Shown here: positions 1 through 9,691 of the stretch, piece after piece | Position numbering within the stretch: position 1 is the stretch's first letter | Layout of the letters: each line of letters starts with the position of its first letter | Assembly: GCF_003350535.1 (NCBI RefSeq) | Contig: NZ_QQBB01000008.1 | Span: 1 to 64,000, forward strand | Length of the DNA stretch: 64,000 bases | Source of the DNA: Microvirga subterranea | GTDB lineage: Bacteria > Pseudomonadota > Alphaproteobacteria > Rhizobiales > Beijerinckiaceae | Direction of reading: 5' to 3' | Program-made: the position numbers and the translations under genes | Notes under the pieces: model-generated | What the model was told of the DNA's origin: nothing | The model's input: the letters and a program-made list of their open reading frames with translations, nothing else | Database searches by the model: none

Positions 1-1
1 G

Positions 2-91
2 AACGACGCCTTCGGCTACTACGGCGACCGCAACAACGCCGAGTTCGGCGTCGTGCGCGCCGGCCTGAACTTCAAGTTCGGCACCTACTAA
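2..91 (+). CDS. C-terminal end of an outer-membrane beta-barrel protein (partial)
   Basis: Only the last 29 codons are in the window. The residues alternate polar and hydrophobic and end in RAGLNFKFGTY, the kind of closing beta-strand seen in Omp25/RopB-like and related small outer-membrane beta-barrel proteins of Rhizobiales. The reading frame is open from base 2 to the TAA, and a strong intrinsic terminator follows 25 bases later. The exact family cannot be decided from so short a piece; a porin is the alternative. Confidence 0.6.
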   Translation, partial: NDAFGYYGDRNNAEFGVVRAGLNFKFGTY

Positions 92-116
92 GACCCCTTG
101 CCTCACGGCAAACCTG

Positions 117-146
117 AAAGGCCCGGGATCTCTCCCGGGCCTTTTT
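117..146 (+). terminator. Intrinsic terminator after the outer-membrane protein gene
   Basis: A perfect 12-bp stem (AAAGGCCCGGGA at 117-128 with its complement at 133-144) closes a 4-base TCTC loop and is followed by a T-run. The symmetric A and T flanks mean it could also stop transcription arriving from the minus-strand gene at 217-573. Confidence 0.9.
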
Positions 147-216
147 GTTGTTGATCCCTCTGGACTTCGAGCCGCCGGCCGTGGCTCAGCCGGTGCGTGG
201 CGGCTTGCGAAGAGCG

Positions 217-573
217 TTACTCGACGATGGTCACGACCTTGCGGGTCTGCGGGTCGATGAGGACCACGTCGTCGTTGTAGACGAAATACTGGTAGCCTTT
301 GACGGACGGCACGTCGGACACGATCGTCTCGGGCACGGCCTGCAACTCCACGCTGTCCGGCACCGTCCAGCCCACCGTCACCCTCTCCTTGAACGTGACG
401 GGCTTCGCCGTGGTCAGCCTTTCCCGAATGACGGTGCGCTTCTCCGGAGCGATGGTGATCGAGCCGGTCGTATCGGCGGATGTCGTGGTGGTCGTCGTCA
501 CGGAGGTCTGGGCCACGGCGGGAGCTGCGGTCAGCAGGCCGAGAGCGGCCGTCGCAACGTGCAGCGATTTCAT
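217..573 (-). CDS. DUF1236 family periplasmic protein
   Basis: A 118-residue protein with an N-terminal Sec signal peptide: MKSLHVATAALGLLTAAPAVAQ, predicted to be cleaved after AVA at about residue 20. A Thr/Ser-rich linker follows. The C-terminal half matches the DUF1236 pattern (VPDSVELQAVPE near residue 70, then a conserved strand with YVYND-like residues and a VVxIV end). The start at 573 is chosen because the signal peptide begins there and an AGAGGAG ribosome site lies 6-7 bases upstream; a longer in-frame start at 612 has no such site. DUF1236 proteins are common in Rhizobiales, often in several copies, and their function is unknown. The gene stands alone between two terminators. Confidence 0.75.
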   Translation of the reverse strand: MKSLHVATAALGLLTAAPAVAQTSVTTTTTTSADTTGSITIAPEKRTVIRERLTTAKPVTFKERVTVGWTVPDSVELQAVPETIVSDVPSVKGYQYFVYNDDVVLIDPQTRKVVTIVE

Positions 574-711
574 GTCGTGTCTCCTCTGAAATGATAAGGG
601 CGGACAGCCCATCCACGACAGCCGGTCTAACTCTTTTGGGTGATGCGCCGTTCCACGCTGGGCCTTGGCATTTCTCGCTCACGCTCGAAGTTCGACCGGT
701 CATCCGGGCAC

Positions 712-740
712 AAAAAAGCCGGAGCCTTTCGGGCTCCGGC
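712..740 (-). terminator. Intrinsic terminator of glnB-glnA
   Basis: A 9-bp GC-rich stem (718-726 with 732-740) has a 5-base loop. On the minus strand it is followed by six T residues (712-717 read as A on the plus strand). It lies 47 bases past the glnA stop. Confidence 0.9.
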
Positions 741-786
741 GGAGGAGACTGCGCGACCGCAGTCGGGAGGAACGATCGGTTCCTGC

Positions 787-2196
787 TCAGCAGGAATAGT
801 ACATCTGGAACTCGACCGGATGCGGGGTCATCTCGAAGCGGGCAACCTCCGCCATCTTCAGCTCGATGTAGCTGTCGATGAAGTCGTCGTTGAAGACGCC
901 GCCGGCCTTCAGGAAGGCGCGATCCTTGTCGAGGCTGGCCAGCGCCTCGCGCAGCGAGCCGCAGACGGTCGGGATCTTCTTCAGCTCGCGCGGCGGCAGA
1001 TCGTAGAGATCCTTGTCCATCGCCTGGCCGGGGTCGATCTTGTTCAGGATGCCGTCCATGCCGGCCATGAGCAGGGCCGCGAAGGCGAGATAGGGGTTCG
1101 CGGTCGGATCGGGGAAGCGAACCTCGACGCGCTTGGCCTTGGGCGAGGTCGTCCACGGAATGCGGCATGAGGCGGAGCGGTTGCGGGCCGAGTAGGCGAG
1201 CAGCACCGGAGCCTCGTAGCCTGGGACGAGACGCTTGTAGGAGTTCGTCGACGGGTTCGTGAAGGCGTTCAGCGCCTTGGCGTGCTTGATGATGCCGCCG
1301 ATGTACCACAGGCACTCCTGAGACAGGTCGGCATACTTGTTGCCGGCGAACATCGGCTTGCCGTCCTTCCAGATCGACTGGTGCACGTGCATGCCCGAGC
1401 CGTTGTCGCCATAGACCGGCTTCGGCATGAACGTCGCGGTCTTTCCGTAGGACTGGGCGACGTTGTGGATGCAGTACTTGTAGATCTGCATCTCGTCGGC
1501 GGTCTTCACGAGCGTGTTGAACTTGGTGCCGAGCTCGTGCTGGGCCGAGGCAACCTCGTGGTGGTGCTTCTCGACGGTCACGCCCATGGCCGCCATGGCG
1601 GCGAGCATCTCACCGCGCATGTCCTGGGCCGAGTCGAGCGGCGGCACCGGGAAGTAGCCGCCCTTGATCGGGATGCGGTGGCCGAGATTGCCGCCCTCGT
1701 AGTCCCTGTCGCCGTTGGTCGGCAGCTCGGAAGCGTCGAGCTTGAAGCCTGTGTTGTACGGGTCGGCCATGAACTTCACGTCGTCGAAGATGAAGAACTC
1801 GGCTTCTGGGCCGACATAGACCGTGTCGCCGATTCCGGTGGACCTCAGGAACGCCTCGGCCTTCTTGGCGATGCCGCGCGGATCGCGCTCGTATGGCTCG
1901 CCCGTAGCCGGCTCGAGAATGTCGCAGACGATCGACAGGGTGGAGGCGGCGAAGAAGGGGTCCACCTGCGCCGTCGTCGGATCGGGCATCAGCACCATGT
2001 CGGATTCGTTGATCGCCTTCCAGCCGGCGATCGAGGAGCCGTCGAACATGACGCCGTCCGCGAACAGGTCCTCATCGACCATGGAGACGTCGAAGGTGAC
2101 GTGCTGCCACTTGCCGCGCGGATCCGTGAACCGGAAATCGACATACTTGATGTCGTTGTCTTTGATCGCCTTCAGCACATCCTTGGCGGTCTGCAT
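787..2196 (-). CDS. glnA: Type I glutamine synthetase
   Basis: Makes glutamine from glutamate, ammonia and ATP in the cytoplasm and is the main ammonia-assimilating enzyme. The 469-residue length equals that of GSI-beta enzymes. Visible motifs are the N-terminal beta-grasp with DGSSIAGW (residues 52-59), the metal-binding EAEFF (131-135), [10 protein letters not shown] (265-274), and KR followed by VPGYEAP (321-330). The adenylylation tyrosine is Y398 in DLYDLPP, so control by GlnE is expected. The start at 2196 matches the family N-terminus ([11 protein letters not shown]) and has AGAGGA upstream; the longer in-frame start at 2259 reaches into the glnB spacer. It is downstream of glnB with a 65-bp gap and ends at an intrinsic terminator, the standard alphaproteobacterial glnBA operon. 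Confidence 0.98.
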   Translation of the reverse strand: MQTAKDVLKAIKDNDIKYVDFRFTDPRGKWQHVTFDVSMVDEDLFADGVMFDGSSIAGWKAINESDMVLMPDPTTAQVDPFFAASTLSIVCDILEPATGEPYERDPRGIAKKAEAFLRSTGIGDTVYVGPEAEFFIFDDVKFMADPYNTGFKLDASELPTNGDRDYEGGNLGHRIPIKGGYFPVPPLDSAQDMRGEMLAAMAAMGVTVEKHHHEVASAQHELGTKFNTLVKTADEMQIYKYCIHNVAQSYGKTATFMPKPVYGDNGSGMHVHQSIWKDGKPMFAGNKYADLSQECLWYIGGIIKHAKALNAFTNPSTNSYKRLVPGYEAPVLLAYSARNRSASCRIPWTTSPKAKRVEVRFPDPTANPYLAFAALLMAGMDGILNKIDPGQAMDKDLYDLPPRELKKIPTVCGSLREALASLDKDRAFLKAGGVFNDDFIDSYIELKMAEVARFEMTPHPVEFQMYYSC

Positions 2197-2261
2197 GATT
2201 TGATGGTCCTCTTCTGGCCTTAAGTTTTCCGCGGCCCTGGGCCTCGGTGTCGAAAGCAAGC

Positions 2262-2735
<474 letters not shown>

Positions 2736-2778
2736 CATTCGTAATCTTCACGGCTCAAAACTAGGCTGAGACCCCGCC

Positions 2779-4266
2779 ATGGCGCCTCCAGAACTCATCC
2801 TGACCCCCCACGAAATGGCCCGGGCGGATACTGCGACCATCGCGTCCGGCACCCCGGGACTCGATCTCATGCGTCGTGCAGGACGCGCCGTCGCGGATGC
2901 GGCGAGGCGGATGACGGCGCCGGGGGGCCGCATTCTCGTGGCTGCCGGTCCTGGCAACAATGGCGGCGACGGCTTCGTGGCCGCCACGGCCCTGGCGGCC
3001 GACGGCTTCGATGTCGCCGTGGTGCCTCTCGGCCGGATCGACCGGATGCGGGGCGATGCGGCCGAGGCCGCCAGCGGCTGGCATGGCGAGGTCGTTCCTG
3101 CCGAAGAGGCGCGATTCCATGAGGCCGACCTCGTTATCGACGCCCTGTTCGGCACCGGCCTCGCACGTGATCTCGACGGCGCCGCCCGGTCTCTGGTCGA
3201 GCAGATCGACGCCGCGGGGCGGCCTGTCCTGGCAGTCGACCTGCCTTCGGGGCTCGACGGGGAAACGGGCGACGTGCGCGGGGTGGTGATCAAGGCGGTC
3301 CGCACCGTCACCTTTGCGGCTCGCAAGCCTTGCCATCTCCTGATGCCGGGTCGGGCCTATTGCGGGCCGGTGGAGGTCGCCGACATCGGCATCTTGCCGG
3401 AGACCCTGTCCGCGGTAAGCGGACAGCTCTTCGTCAACAGTCCCGATCTCTGGCGGGCTCACCTTCCGAAGCCGGACCTGGCCTCACACAAATACGACCG
3501 TGGCCATACGCTGGTCGCCTCGGGCGGGGCGACCCGGACCGGCGCGGCCCGGCTTGCCGCCGTGGCGGCGCTCAGGATCGGATCGGGACTCGTCACGATC
3601 GCCTCGCCGCCTGAGGCACTGGGGGTCAATGCCGCCCACCTCACCGCCGTCATGCTGCGGGGCTGCGACGGGCCGGAGGGGCTCTATCACATCCTCAAGG
3701 ATCCACGGTTCAACGCGCTCGTGCTGGGCCCGGCGCTCGGCATCCATGCCAATACGCGGGCCATGGTGGCCGTGGCGGTGCAGGCACAGCGCAGCCTCGT
3801 GCTGGATGCGGACGCGCTGACATCGTTCGAGGATCTGTCATCCGAGCTCCACCAGGCCTTCCGGCAAGCGCCGACGGTGCTCACGCCGCACGAGGGCGAG
3901 TTCAAGCGCTTGTTCAGCGGACATCCGGATCTCCTTGATCCGCCGTCGAAAGTCGAGCGGACGAGACGGGCGGCGGCCTATACCGGAGCGGTGTTGCTTC
4001 TGAAGGGCTCGGACACGGTGATTGCGGCGCCGGACGGACGCGCGGCCATCAACGAGAACGGGACGCCCTATCTTGGAACTGCAGGCTCGGGCGATACCCT
4101 TTGCGGCATCATCGCGGGCCTGATGGCGCAGGGGCTGCCGGCCTTCGAGGCCGCCTGCGCCGGAACCTGGATCCACGCGGAGGCGGGAGCGGGTTTCGGG
4201 CCGGGCCTCATTTCCGAGGACCTCGCCGGCCTCCTCCCGGGAGTCCTGCGCGACCTGCTTAGGTGA
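2779..4266 (+). CDS. nnr: Bifunctional NAD(P)H-hydrate epimerase / ADP-dependent dehydratase
   Basis: Repairs damaged NADH and NADPH hydrates. The 495 residues hold two domains. The N-terminal YjeF_N epimerase (about 10-215) has the phosphate-binding PGNNGGDGFVAA near residue 59 and the DALFGTGL and DLPSGLDGETGDV motifs. The C-terminal ribokinase-like dehydratase (about 225-495) has VLTPHEGEFKRLF and the catalytic loop NENGTPYLGTAGSGDTL. This fusion and order match the E. coli Nnr type. The gene is divergent from glnB across 178 bp, and its last 8 bases overlap the last 8 of the convergent multicopper-oxidase-like gene. It is a stand-alone housekeeping repair gene. Confidence 0.96.
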   Translation: MAPPELILTPHEMARADTATIASGTPGLDLMRRAGRAVADAARRMTAPGGRILVAAGPGNNGGDGFVAATALAADGFDVAVVPLGRIDRMRGDAAEAASGWHGEVVPAEEARFHEADLVIDALFGTGLARDLDGAARSLVEQIDAAGRPVLAVDLPSGLDGETGDVRGVVIKAVRTVTFAARKPCHLLMPGRAYCGPVEVADIGILPETLSAVSGQLFVNSPDLWRAHLPKPDLASHKYDRGHTLVASGGATRTGAARLAAVAALRIGSGLVTIASPPEALGVNAAHLTAVMLRGCDGPEGLYHILKDPRFNALVLGPALGIHANTRAMVAVAVQAQRSLVLDADALTSFEDLSSELHQAFRQAPTVLTPHEGEFKRLFSGHPDLLDPPSKVERTRRAAAYTGAVLLLKGSDTVIAAPDGRAAINENGTPYLGTAGSGDTLCGIIAGLMAQGLPAFEAACAGTWIHAEAGAGFGPGLISEDLAGLLPGVLRDLLR

Positions 4267-5626
4267 CCTCGATCCAGGTCCAGAGCCCCCGGTCGAAGCG
4301 CTCCATCACGGTCGACGCCAGGAGCCACTTGCCCGGGTTGTCGGCCACGAAGGCGATGCGGATGGTGCGAGTCTCCGGAACCTGAGCCGTATCGAGAAAG
4401 TAGGGGTCCCAGCCGTCGTCGAGCGGATGGAGCAGGCGGAAAACATGTCCGTGGAGATGAAGCGGCTGGACCATCGGCGTCTGGTTGGTCAGCGTCAGCA
4501 CCACGGGAGAGCCGCGCTTCACCTTCAGGAGCGGCGCGCCCGCGACGGACCCCGCCGCCCCATTGATCGTCCATGGGCTTCCGGCGCCCGCCGGTGCCTT
4601 GATGACCACGTCCTTGCGGGTCGCCGCCTGGAGCTTGATCGTATCCGGCAGGGCCTTGTTCGGCGCAAGGGGCGCGATGGCCGGCAGAGGAGGGCGATTC
4701 TCTCCAGTGGTGACGACCTCGACCAGCGGAAAGCCGTTGCCGACCATCGCCATGACCGTGCCGGTGACGTTCGGCTCCGCGGGCAGGTCGACCAGAAGGT
4801 CATAGCGAGAGCCGGGCGCGAAGGGGAGCGAGGCCTTCAGGGGCTCGAAGGTGTCGGTCGGCTGGCCGTCGATGGCGATGATGAACGGCTTGAGACCGTC
4901 GAATCTCAGGCGCATGGCGCGCGCGTTGCAGGCATTGGCGAGACGCAGGCGCACCCGCCCGCCCTGCGGCGCTTCGACCCGGAACGGGGTGGCTTTGCCG
5001 TTGACGCTCAGAAGGTTCCCGAGGCGCCCGGCGGGGTTCTCTCGCGAAGCCTCATCGAAGGGCGCGAGCGAGCCGTCCTCACCGAGACTCCAATCGTCGA
5101 CCAGGAGGGGAATGTCCGCGTCGACCTGGGGCGGATCCTTCTCGTCCACGATCAACAGGGCGGAGAGCCCGCGCTCGAGGGGTTCGGCGCTTCCCCCGAG
5201 GACGCAGGGGCGGATCAGAAAGGTGCCGGCATCGGGCGGCGTGAGGCGGTATTCGAAGGATTGGCCGGGCGGCACCGGATCCTGTGTCAGTCCACCGACG
5301 CCGTCCATTGCGTTCGGGCCGCGAATCCCTTGGAAATGGAGGGAAAGAGGCTTCGGTGTCTCGTTGCGGAGGGCTAATCGAAGCTCGCTGCCGTGCTTGA
5401 TCCTCACGGCCGGAGCCAACTCGCCGTTGAACGTCCAGATCTCCGCCTCCTGGCCCGCATCCGGGCGGAGCCGCCGCTGAGTCGGCTTCGCGACCAGGGT
5501 CGGTGAGACGACAGTGCCCAGTCCCTCGACCTTCCCCGCAGAGGGCGCCGGCTGGGCGAAGCCGCACCGGGGGATGCTCGCCACGGAGGCTGTCAGTCCG
5601 GCAAGGGCGGCGCGGCGAGTGATCAT
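4259..5626 (-). CDS. Tat-exported multicopper oxidase-like protein, copper sites degenerate
   Basis: A 455-residue cupredoxin-repeat protein of the multicopper oxidase/SufI class. The N-terminus TRRAALAGL with a hydrophobic stretch and AQP is a twin-arginine signal. The family frame is clear, but the copper ligands are mostly gone. LHWHG has become LHFQG (96-100). GTFWYHPH has become GTFLIRPC (144-151), with both His lost. The HLHGH motif remains (390-394). The final HCHxxxHxxxGM has become ASTVMERFDRGL (437-448), without the type-1 Cys. Catalytic laccase activity is therefore unlikely; a structural or chaperone role like SufI/FtsP is one option. The start at 5626 is chosen because it places the Tat motif at the N-terminus; upstream ribosome-site similarity is weak. 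Confidence 0.85.
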   Translation of the reverse strand: MITRRAALAGLTASVASIPRCGFAQPAPSAGKVEGLGTVVSPTLVAKPTQRRLRPDAGQEAEIWTFNGELAPAVRIKHGSELRLALRNETPKPLSLHFQGIRGPNAMDGVGGLTQDPVPPGQSFEYRLTPPDAGTFLIRPCVLGGSAEPLERGLSALLIVDEKDPPQVDADIPLLVDDWSLGEDGSLAPFDEASRENPAGRLGNLLSVNGKATPFRVEAPQGGRVRLRLANACNARAMRLRFDGLKPFIIAIDGQPTDTFEPLKASLPFAPGSRYDLLVDLPAEPNVTGTVMAMVGNGFPLVEVVTTGENRPPLPAIAPLAPNKALPDTIKLQAATRKDVVIKAPAGAGSPWTINGAAGSVAGAPLLKVKRGSPVVLTLTNQTPMVQPLHLHGHVFRLLHPLDDGWDPYFLDTAQVPETRTIRIAFVADNPGKWLLASTVMERFDRGLWTWIEVT

Positions 5627-5724
5627 GGACGACTCATCTATAAAGAAGGGGCAGGGCTGTCGGTAAAGCGTTGAACGCCAACGGCCAAGTTTGGTTGCTT
5701 TTGCGCCGGGAAGCCCCAACTTTT

Positions 5725-5754
5725 TTGATGCACCAAATATTCACCGTGTTATAG
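5725..5754 (+). promoter_or_regulatory. Probable sigma-70 promoter of tRNA-Leu
   Basis: TTGATG (5725-5730) and TTATAG (5749-5754) are separated by 18 bp, in an AT-rich patch that stands out from its surroundings. The predicted start near 5761 leaves a leader of about 40 bases before the tRNA. Confidence 0.4.
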
Positions 5755-5799
5755 AGCCGCGTCCGGACGATGGGGCGCGTGCATCGCGCCGCCTCCCGC

Positions 5800-5884
5800 G
5801 CGGGCGTGGCGGAATTGGTAGACGCACTGGATTTAGGTTCCAGCGGCGAAAGTCGTGGGGGTTCGAGTCCCTCCGCCCGCACCA
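5800..5884 (+). tRNA. tRNA-Leu (UAG anticodon)
   Basis: An 85-base class II tRNA. The acceptor stem GCGGGCG pairs with CGCCCGC. The D-arm contains GGAATTGGTAGACGC. The anticodon stem CTGGA/TCCAG holds the loop TTTAGGT with anticodon TAG. A variable arm (GGCGAAAGTC) and a T-loop GTTCGAGTC follow, and CCA is encoded at 5882-5884. It reads CUA/CUG and possibly other CUN codons. It is monocistronic in front of tig. Confidence 0.97.
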
Positions 5885-5996
5885 ATCCCGTCAGATTGGT
5901 ATCCGGACGGCTCCTTCGGCCTGGTTGACGGCGTCACGCCGCCTCGGCCGGAGCCTGGGACACAGATTTTTCGAGTGAATGAAGGCGAATGACATC

Positions 5997-7394
5997 ATGC
6001 AGGTGACGGAAACACTGTCCCAAGGCTTGAAGCGAGAATTCAAGGTCGTGCTGCCCGCAACCGAGCTGGAGCAGCGCCTGAACGACGAACTGGCGACCCT
6101 CAAGGACCGCGTGCGTCTGAACGGTTTCCGTCCCGGCAAGGTGCCGGTCGGTCACCTCCGCCGGGTCTACGGCCGTTCCGTCATGGGTGACGTGGTCCAG
6201 AACGCCGTCAACGAGGCGAACCGCAAGATCGTCGAGGACAACAGCCTCAAGCTGGCCTTCGAGCCGCAGATCAAGTTCCCGGAGAACCAGGACGAGATCG
6301 AGAAGGCCATGGACGCCAAGGGCGACCTCGCCTTCACGGTGGCTCTCGAGGTTCTGCCGACCTTCGACCTGATCGACGTCTCCGACGTCGAGGTGAAGAA
6401 GCCGGTGGTCGAGGTCACGGACGCCGAGATCAACGAGTCGCTCGAGCGCATGGCCAAGCAGAACCGCTCCTTCGAGCCGAAGGATGGCAAGGCCGAGAAC
6501 GGCGACCGGGTGGTCGTGGACTTCGTTGGCCGGATCGACGGCACGGAGTTCGAAGGCGGCAAGGGCGAGGACATCCGCGTGGAGCTCGGCTCCAACACCT
6601 TCATCCCCGGCTTCGAGGACCAGCTGGTCGGCCTCCAGGCCGGCGACACCAAGCTCGTGAAGGTCGCCTTCCCGACCAACTACCTGGCGCCGCACCTGGC
6701 CGGCAAGGACGCCGAGTTCGACGTGACCGTGAAGGCCGTCGAGGCTCCGGGCGAGCTGAAGATCGACGACGAGCTCGCCAAGGGCTTCGGCATGGAGTCC
6801 CTCGACAAGCTCAAGGACGCCATCCGCGACGCGATCCGCAAGGACTTCGACGCGCAGTCCCGCCGCAAGGTGAAGAAGGAGCTCCTCGACGCCCTCGACA
6901 CCCGCTACAGCTTCGATCTGCCCCCGAGCCTCGTGGAGCAGGAATTCGCTGCCGTGTGGTCGCAGGTCGAGGCGGACATGAAGTCCAACAACCGCACCTT
7001 CGCGGACGAGGACACCACCGAGGAGGAGGCACGTGCGGAGTACCGCAGGATCGCGGAGCGTCGCGTCCGTCTCGGCTTGGTCCTTGCACAGATCGGTGAG
7101 AAGTCCGATATCAAGATCTCCGACGATGAGGTCACCCAGGCTCTCATCGAGCGGGTCCGCCAGTACCCTGGCCAGGAGAAGCAGGTTTGGGAGTTCTACC
7201 AGAAGAACCCGCAGGCCCTTGCTGAGATCCGGGCGCCTCTGTTTGAGGAAAAGGTCGTCGATCAGATCCTGTCGCAGGTGAAGGTCGTCGACGAGACCGT
7301 GACCAAGGAGGCGCTGTTCGGCGACGACGAGGGCGAGGAAGCCGCGTCCGAGACGAAGGCCAAGGGCGGAAAGAAGGCTGGCAAGAGCGAGTAA
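5997..7394 (+). CDS. tig: Trigger factor
   Basis: A ribosome-bound folding chaperone and peptidyl-prolyl isomerase that meets nascent chains at the exit tunnel. The start at 5997 gives [15 protein letters not shown], the conserved beginning; an upstream in-frame ATG at 5979 would add six residues. The N-terminal ribosome-binding domain holds GFRPGKVP (about residues 43-50). The FKBP-type domain runs from about 168 ([14 protein letters not shown]) to 250, followed by the helical C-terminal arms and a Lys/Glu/Gly-rich tail of about 25 residues. At 465 residues it is slightly longer than the E. coli protein. It leads the conserved tig-clpP-clpX-lon-hupB order. Confidence 0.98.
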   Translation: MQVTETLSQGLKREFKVVLPATELEQRLNDELATLKDRVRLNGFRPGKVPVGHLRRVYGRSVMGDVVQNAVNEANRKIVEDNSLKLAFEPQIKFPENQDEIEKAMDAKGDLAFTVALEVLPTFDLIDVSDVEVKKPVVEVTDAEINESLERMAKQNRSFEPKDGKAENGDRVVVDFVGRIDGTEFEGGKGEDIRVELGSNTFIPGFEDQLVGLQAGDTKLVKVAFPTNYLAPHLAGKDAEFDVTVKAVEAPGELKIDDELAKGFGMESLDKLKDAIRDAIRKDFDAQSRRKVKKELLDALDTRYSFDLPPSLVEQEFAAVWSQVEADMKSNNRTFADEDTTEEEARAEYRRIAERRVRLGLVLAQIGEKSDIKISDDEVTQALIERVRQYPGQEKQVWEFYQKNPQALAEIRAPLFEEKVVDQILSQVKVVDETVTKEALFGDDEGEEAASETKAKGGKKAGKSE

Positions 7395-7432
7395 CGCCCT
7401 TTCAAGCGTCTCGCCGCTAGCATCATTTTGAA

Positions 7433-7461
7433 CGGCCGCGCGACCGCGCGGCCGGACTTTT
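7433..7461 (+). terminator. Hairpin between tig and clpP
   Basis: A perfect 9-bp GC stem (7433-7441 with 7446-7454) has a 4-base loop and is followed by GAC and four T residues. It ends 15 bases before the clpP start. It could be a partial terminator for tig or an attenuating leader hairpin; no separate clpP promoter is obvious. Confidence 0.45.
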
Positions 7462-7475
7462 GGAGCAGTGAGACG

Positions 7476-8117
7476 ATGAGAGATCCGGTCGCCCTCTTTA
7501 ACAACACGCTCGTCCCGATGGTGGTCGAGCAGTCGAATCGCGGCGAACGCGCCTTCGACATCTATTCGCGCCTCCTGCGTGAGCGGATTATTTTCCTCAC
7601 CGGGCCGGTGGAAGACTACTCGGCTTCGCTGATCGTGGCGCAGCTCCTGTTCCTCGAAGCCGAGAACCCTAAGAAGGAAATCTCCTTCTACATCAATTCG
7701 CCCGGCGGCGTGGTCACCTCGGGCCTGTCGATCTACGACACGATGCAGTTCATCCGCTGCCCGGTTTCGACCCTCTGCGTCGGCCAGGCCGCCTCGATGG
7801 GCTCGCTGCTCCTGGCCGCCGGCGAGGCCGGCCAGCGCTTCGCCCTCTCGAACGCCCGAATCATGGTTCACCAGCCGTCCGGCGGCTACCAGGGCCAGGT
7901 GACGGACATCATGATCCATGCCCGCGAGAGCGAGGCCTTGAAGCGCCGCCTCAATGAAATCTACGTGAGGCACACGGGCCAGGATATCGGGGCGGTCGAG
8001 CAGGCCCTGGAGCGCGACAACTTCATGACGGCCGATGCAGCCAAGGAATTCGGCATCATCGACCAAGTCCTGTCGAAGCGCCCCGAGCCGACCACCCCGG
8101 TCGGACCTACGGCCTAA
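7476..8117 (+). CDS. clpP: ATP-dependent Clp protease proteolytic subunit
   Basis: Serine peptidase that forms the 14-subunit chamber used by ClpX and ClpA. The 213-residue protein has the catalytic triad S107 (GQAASMGS), H132 (IMVHQPSGG) and D181 (ERDNFMT), with the same spacing as the E. coli enzyme. The start at 7476 ([19 protein letters not shown]) fits the family, including a short propeptide region. An in-frame start at 7428 lies inside the tig-clpP hairpin region and is rejected. It is followed after 226 bp by clpX, which appears to have its own promoter. Confidence 0.98.
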   Translation: MRDPVALFNNTLVPMVVEQSNRGERAFDIYSRLLRERIIFLTGPVEDYSASLIVAQLLFLEAENPKKEISFYINSPGGVVTSGLSIYDTMQFIRCPVSTLCVGQAASMGSLLLAAGEAGQRFALSNARIMVHQPSGGYQGQVTDIMIHARESEALKRRLNEIYVRHTGQDIGAVEQALERDNFMTADAAKEFGIIDQVLSKRPEPTTPVGPTA

Positions 8118-8203
8118 CCCCTAAAATCTGGGGACAAATTCCTCCCGGATGCGTCTTTTTGGCGTGCGGCCGCGTTCCTATTGATCATGCATCATTCGCA
8201 TGT

Positions 8204-8232
8204 TTGCATGGGGATTCGGGAGGCAAGATAAT
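8204..8232 (+). promoter_or_regulatory. Sigma-70 type promoter of clpX
   Basis: TTGCAT (8204-8209) and GATAAT (8227-8232) have an exact 17-bp spacer in the 226-bp clpP-clpX gap. The -35 element overlaps a tandem 8-mer repeat TTCGCATG/TTTGCATG (8195-8210). The predicted leader is about 105 bases and includes a 9-bp hairpin (8252-8260 with 8274-8282). Confidence 0.5.
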
Positions 8233-8343
8233 TTTCGTGGCTCGGATTCTCAGCGCCGGAACCTTTCATTAGCTCCGGCGCTCATAAACTGAAGGGTGCC
8301 CGGCCGGCATGTGGCCGACCTGGTACCGATTGGAGATGTGATA

Positions 8344-9612
8344 ATGACCAAGGCTGGCGGCAACGACTCCAAGAGCACGCTGTACTGCTCCTTCTGCGGC
8401 AAGAGCCAGCATGAGGTTCGCAAGCTGATCGCTGGCCCGACCGTTTTCATCTGCGATGAATGCGTCGAGCTGTGCATGGACATCATCCGCGAGGAGTCGA
8501 AATCGTCGCTCGTGAAGTCGCGCGATGGGGTTCCTACTCCCAAGGAAATCAGCCGCGTTCTCGACGACTACGTGATCGGGCAGGAGCACGCCAAGAAGGT
8601 GCTCTCTGTTGCAGTGCACAACCACTACAAGCGCCTCGCTCACGCGACGAAGCATAACGACGTGGAGTTGGCGAAGTCCAACATCCTCCTGATCGGCCCC
8701 ACGGGCTCGGGCAAGACCCTGCTGGCGCAGACCCTCGCCCGGATCCTGGACGTGCCGTTCACTATGGCGGACGCCACGACCCTTACGGAAGCCGGCTACG
8801 TCGGCGAGGACGTGGAGAACATCATCCTCAAGCTGCTCCAGGCCTCCGACTACAACGTCGAGCGGGCGCAGCGCGGCATCGTCTATATCGACGAGATCGA
8901 CAAGATCTCCCGGAAGTCCGACAACCCGTCGATCACCCGCGACGTGTCGGGCGAGGGCGTGCAGCAGGCGCTCCTGAAGATCATGGAAGGCACTGTCGCC
9001 TCCGTGCCTCCGCAGGGCGGCCGCAAGCACCCGCAGCAGGAGTTCCTGCAGGTCGACACCACGAACATCCTGTTCATCTGCGGCGGCGCCTTCGCGGGCC
9101 TCGAGCGGATCATCGCCGGCCGCGGCAAGGGTACGTCGATCGGCTTCGGGGCGTCCGTCAGCGCGCCTGACGACCGGCGCACGGGCGAGATCTTCCGTGA
9201 GGTGGAGCCCGAGGACCTGCTGAAGTTCGGCCTCATCCCCGAGTTCGTGGGCCGTCTCCCGGTCCTGGCGACCCTCGAGGATCTCGACGAGGAGGCTCTG
9301 AAGAAGATCCTCCAGGAGCCGAAGAACGCCCTGGTCAAGCAGTATCAGCGCCTCTTCGAGATGGAGAACGTCAACCTGACCTTCCAGGACGAGGCCCTGT
9401 CGATGATCGCCCGAAAGGCGATCGAGCGGAAGACCGGCGCCCGCGGCCTGCGGTCCATCATGGAAGGCATCCTGCTCGAGACCATGTACGACCTGCCGGG
9501 CCTGGACTCGGTGGAGCAGGTGGTCATCGGCCCCGAGGTCGTGGAAGGAAAGGCCAAGCCGCTTTTCATCCACGGCGACCGTGGGGAGCAGACCGCCAGC
9601 GCGAGCGCCTGA
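8344..9612 (+). CDS. clpX: ATP-dependent Clp protease ATP-binding subunit ClpX
   Basis: AAA+ unfoldase that feeds tagged proteins to ClpP; in alphaproteobacteria it is also central to cell-cycle proteolysis. At 422 residues it has the N-terminal C4 zinc-binding domain (C15, C18, C37, C40), a Walker [13 protein letters not shown] near residue 118, a Walker [11 protein letters not shown] near 179, the pore-loop region, and the IGF-type ClpP-docking loop at GTSIGFGA. The start at 8344 ([10 protein letters not shown]) follows GGAG at a good distance; an upstream in-frame ATG at 8296 adds 16 unconserved residues. Confidence 0.98.
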   Translation: MTKAGGNDSKSTLYCSFCGKSQHEVRKLIAGPTVFICDECVELCMDIIREESKSSLVKSRDGVPTPKEISRVLDDYVIGQEHAKKVLSVAVHNHYKRLAHATKHNDVELAKSNILLIGPTGSGKTLLAQTLARILDVPFTMADATTLTEAGYVGEDVENIILKLLQASDYNVERAQRGIVYIDEIDKISRKSDNPSITRDVSGEGVQQALLKIMEGTVASVPPQGGRKHPQQEFLQVDTTNILFICGGAFAGLERIIAGRGKGTSIGFGASVSAPDDRRTGEIFREVEPEDLLKFGLIPEFVGRLPVLATLEDLDEEALKKILQEPKNALVKQYQRLFEMENVNLTFQDEALSMIARKAIERKTGARGLRSIMEGILLETMYDLPGLDSVEQVVIGPEVVEGKAKPLFIHGDRGEQTASASA

Positions 9613-9643
9613 GGCCCGCGGGGTTACCTAACGACAATAAGCA

Positions 9644-9680
9644 TGGCGGGTGTGCCGTTCTTGAAACATTCTACCCGCCA
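9644..9680. repeat. 8-bp inverted repeat in the clpX-lon gap
   Basis: TGGCGGGT (9644-9651) and its exact complement ACCCGCCA (9673-9680) flank 21 bases that contain CTTGAAA. There is no T-run, so it is unlikely to be a terminator. It may be an operator or an RNA structure. Confidence 0.45.
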
Positions 9681-9691
9681 CGCCACATTAT
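9660..9691 (+). promoter_or_regulatory. Possible heat-shock (sigma-32) promoter of lon
   Basis: CTTGAAA (9660-9666) is followed after 16 bases by CCACATTAT, close to the sigma-32 consensus CTTGAAA...CCCCATNT. lon is heat-shock controlled in many proteobacteria, which supports the idea. The -10 match is imperfect. Confidence 0.35.

Noticed and set aside
5934-8066. A 710-codon open frame on the minus strand across tig and clpP
   Set aside because: It is the mirror of the GC3-biased trigger-factor and ClpP genes, has Leu/Val/Arg/Asp/His-rich low-complexity composition and no ribosome site.
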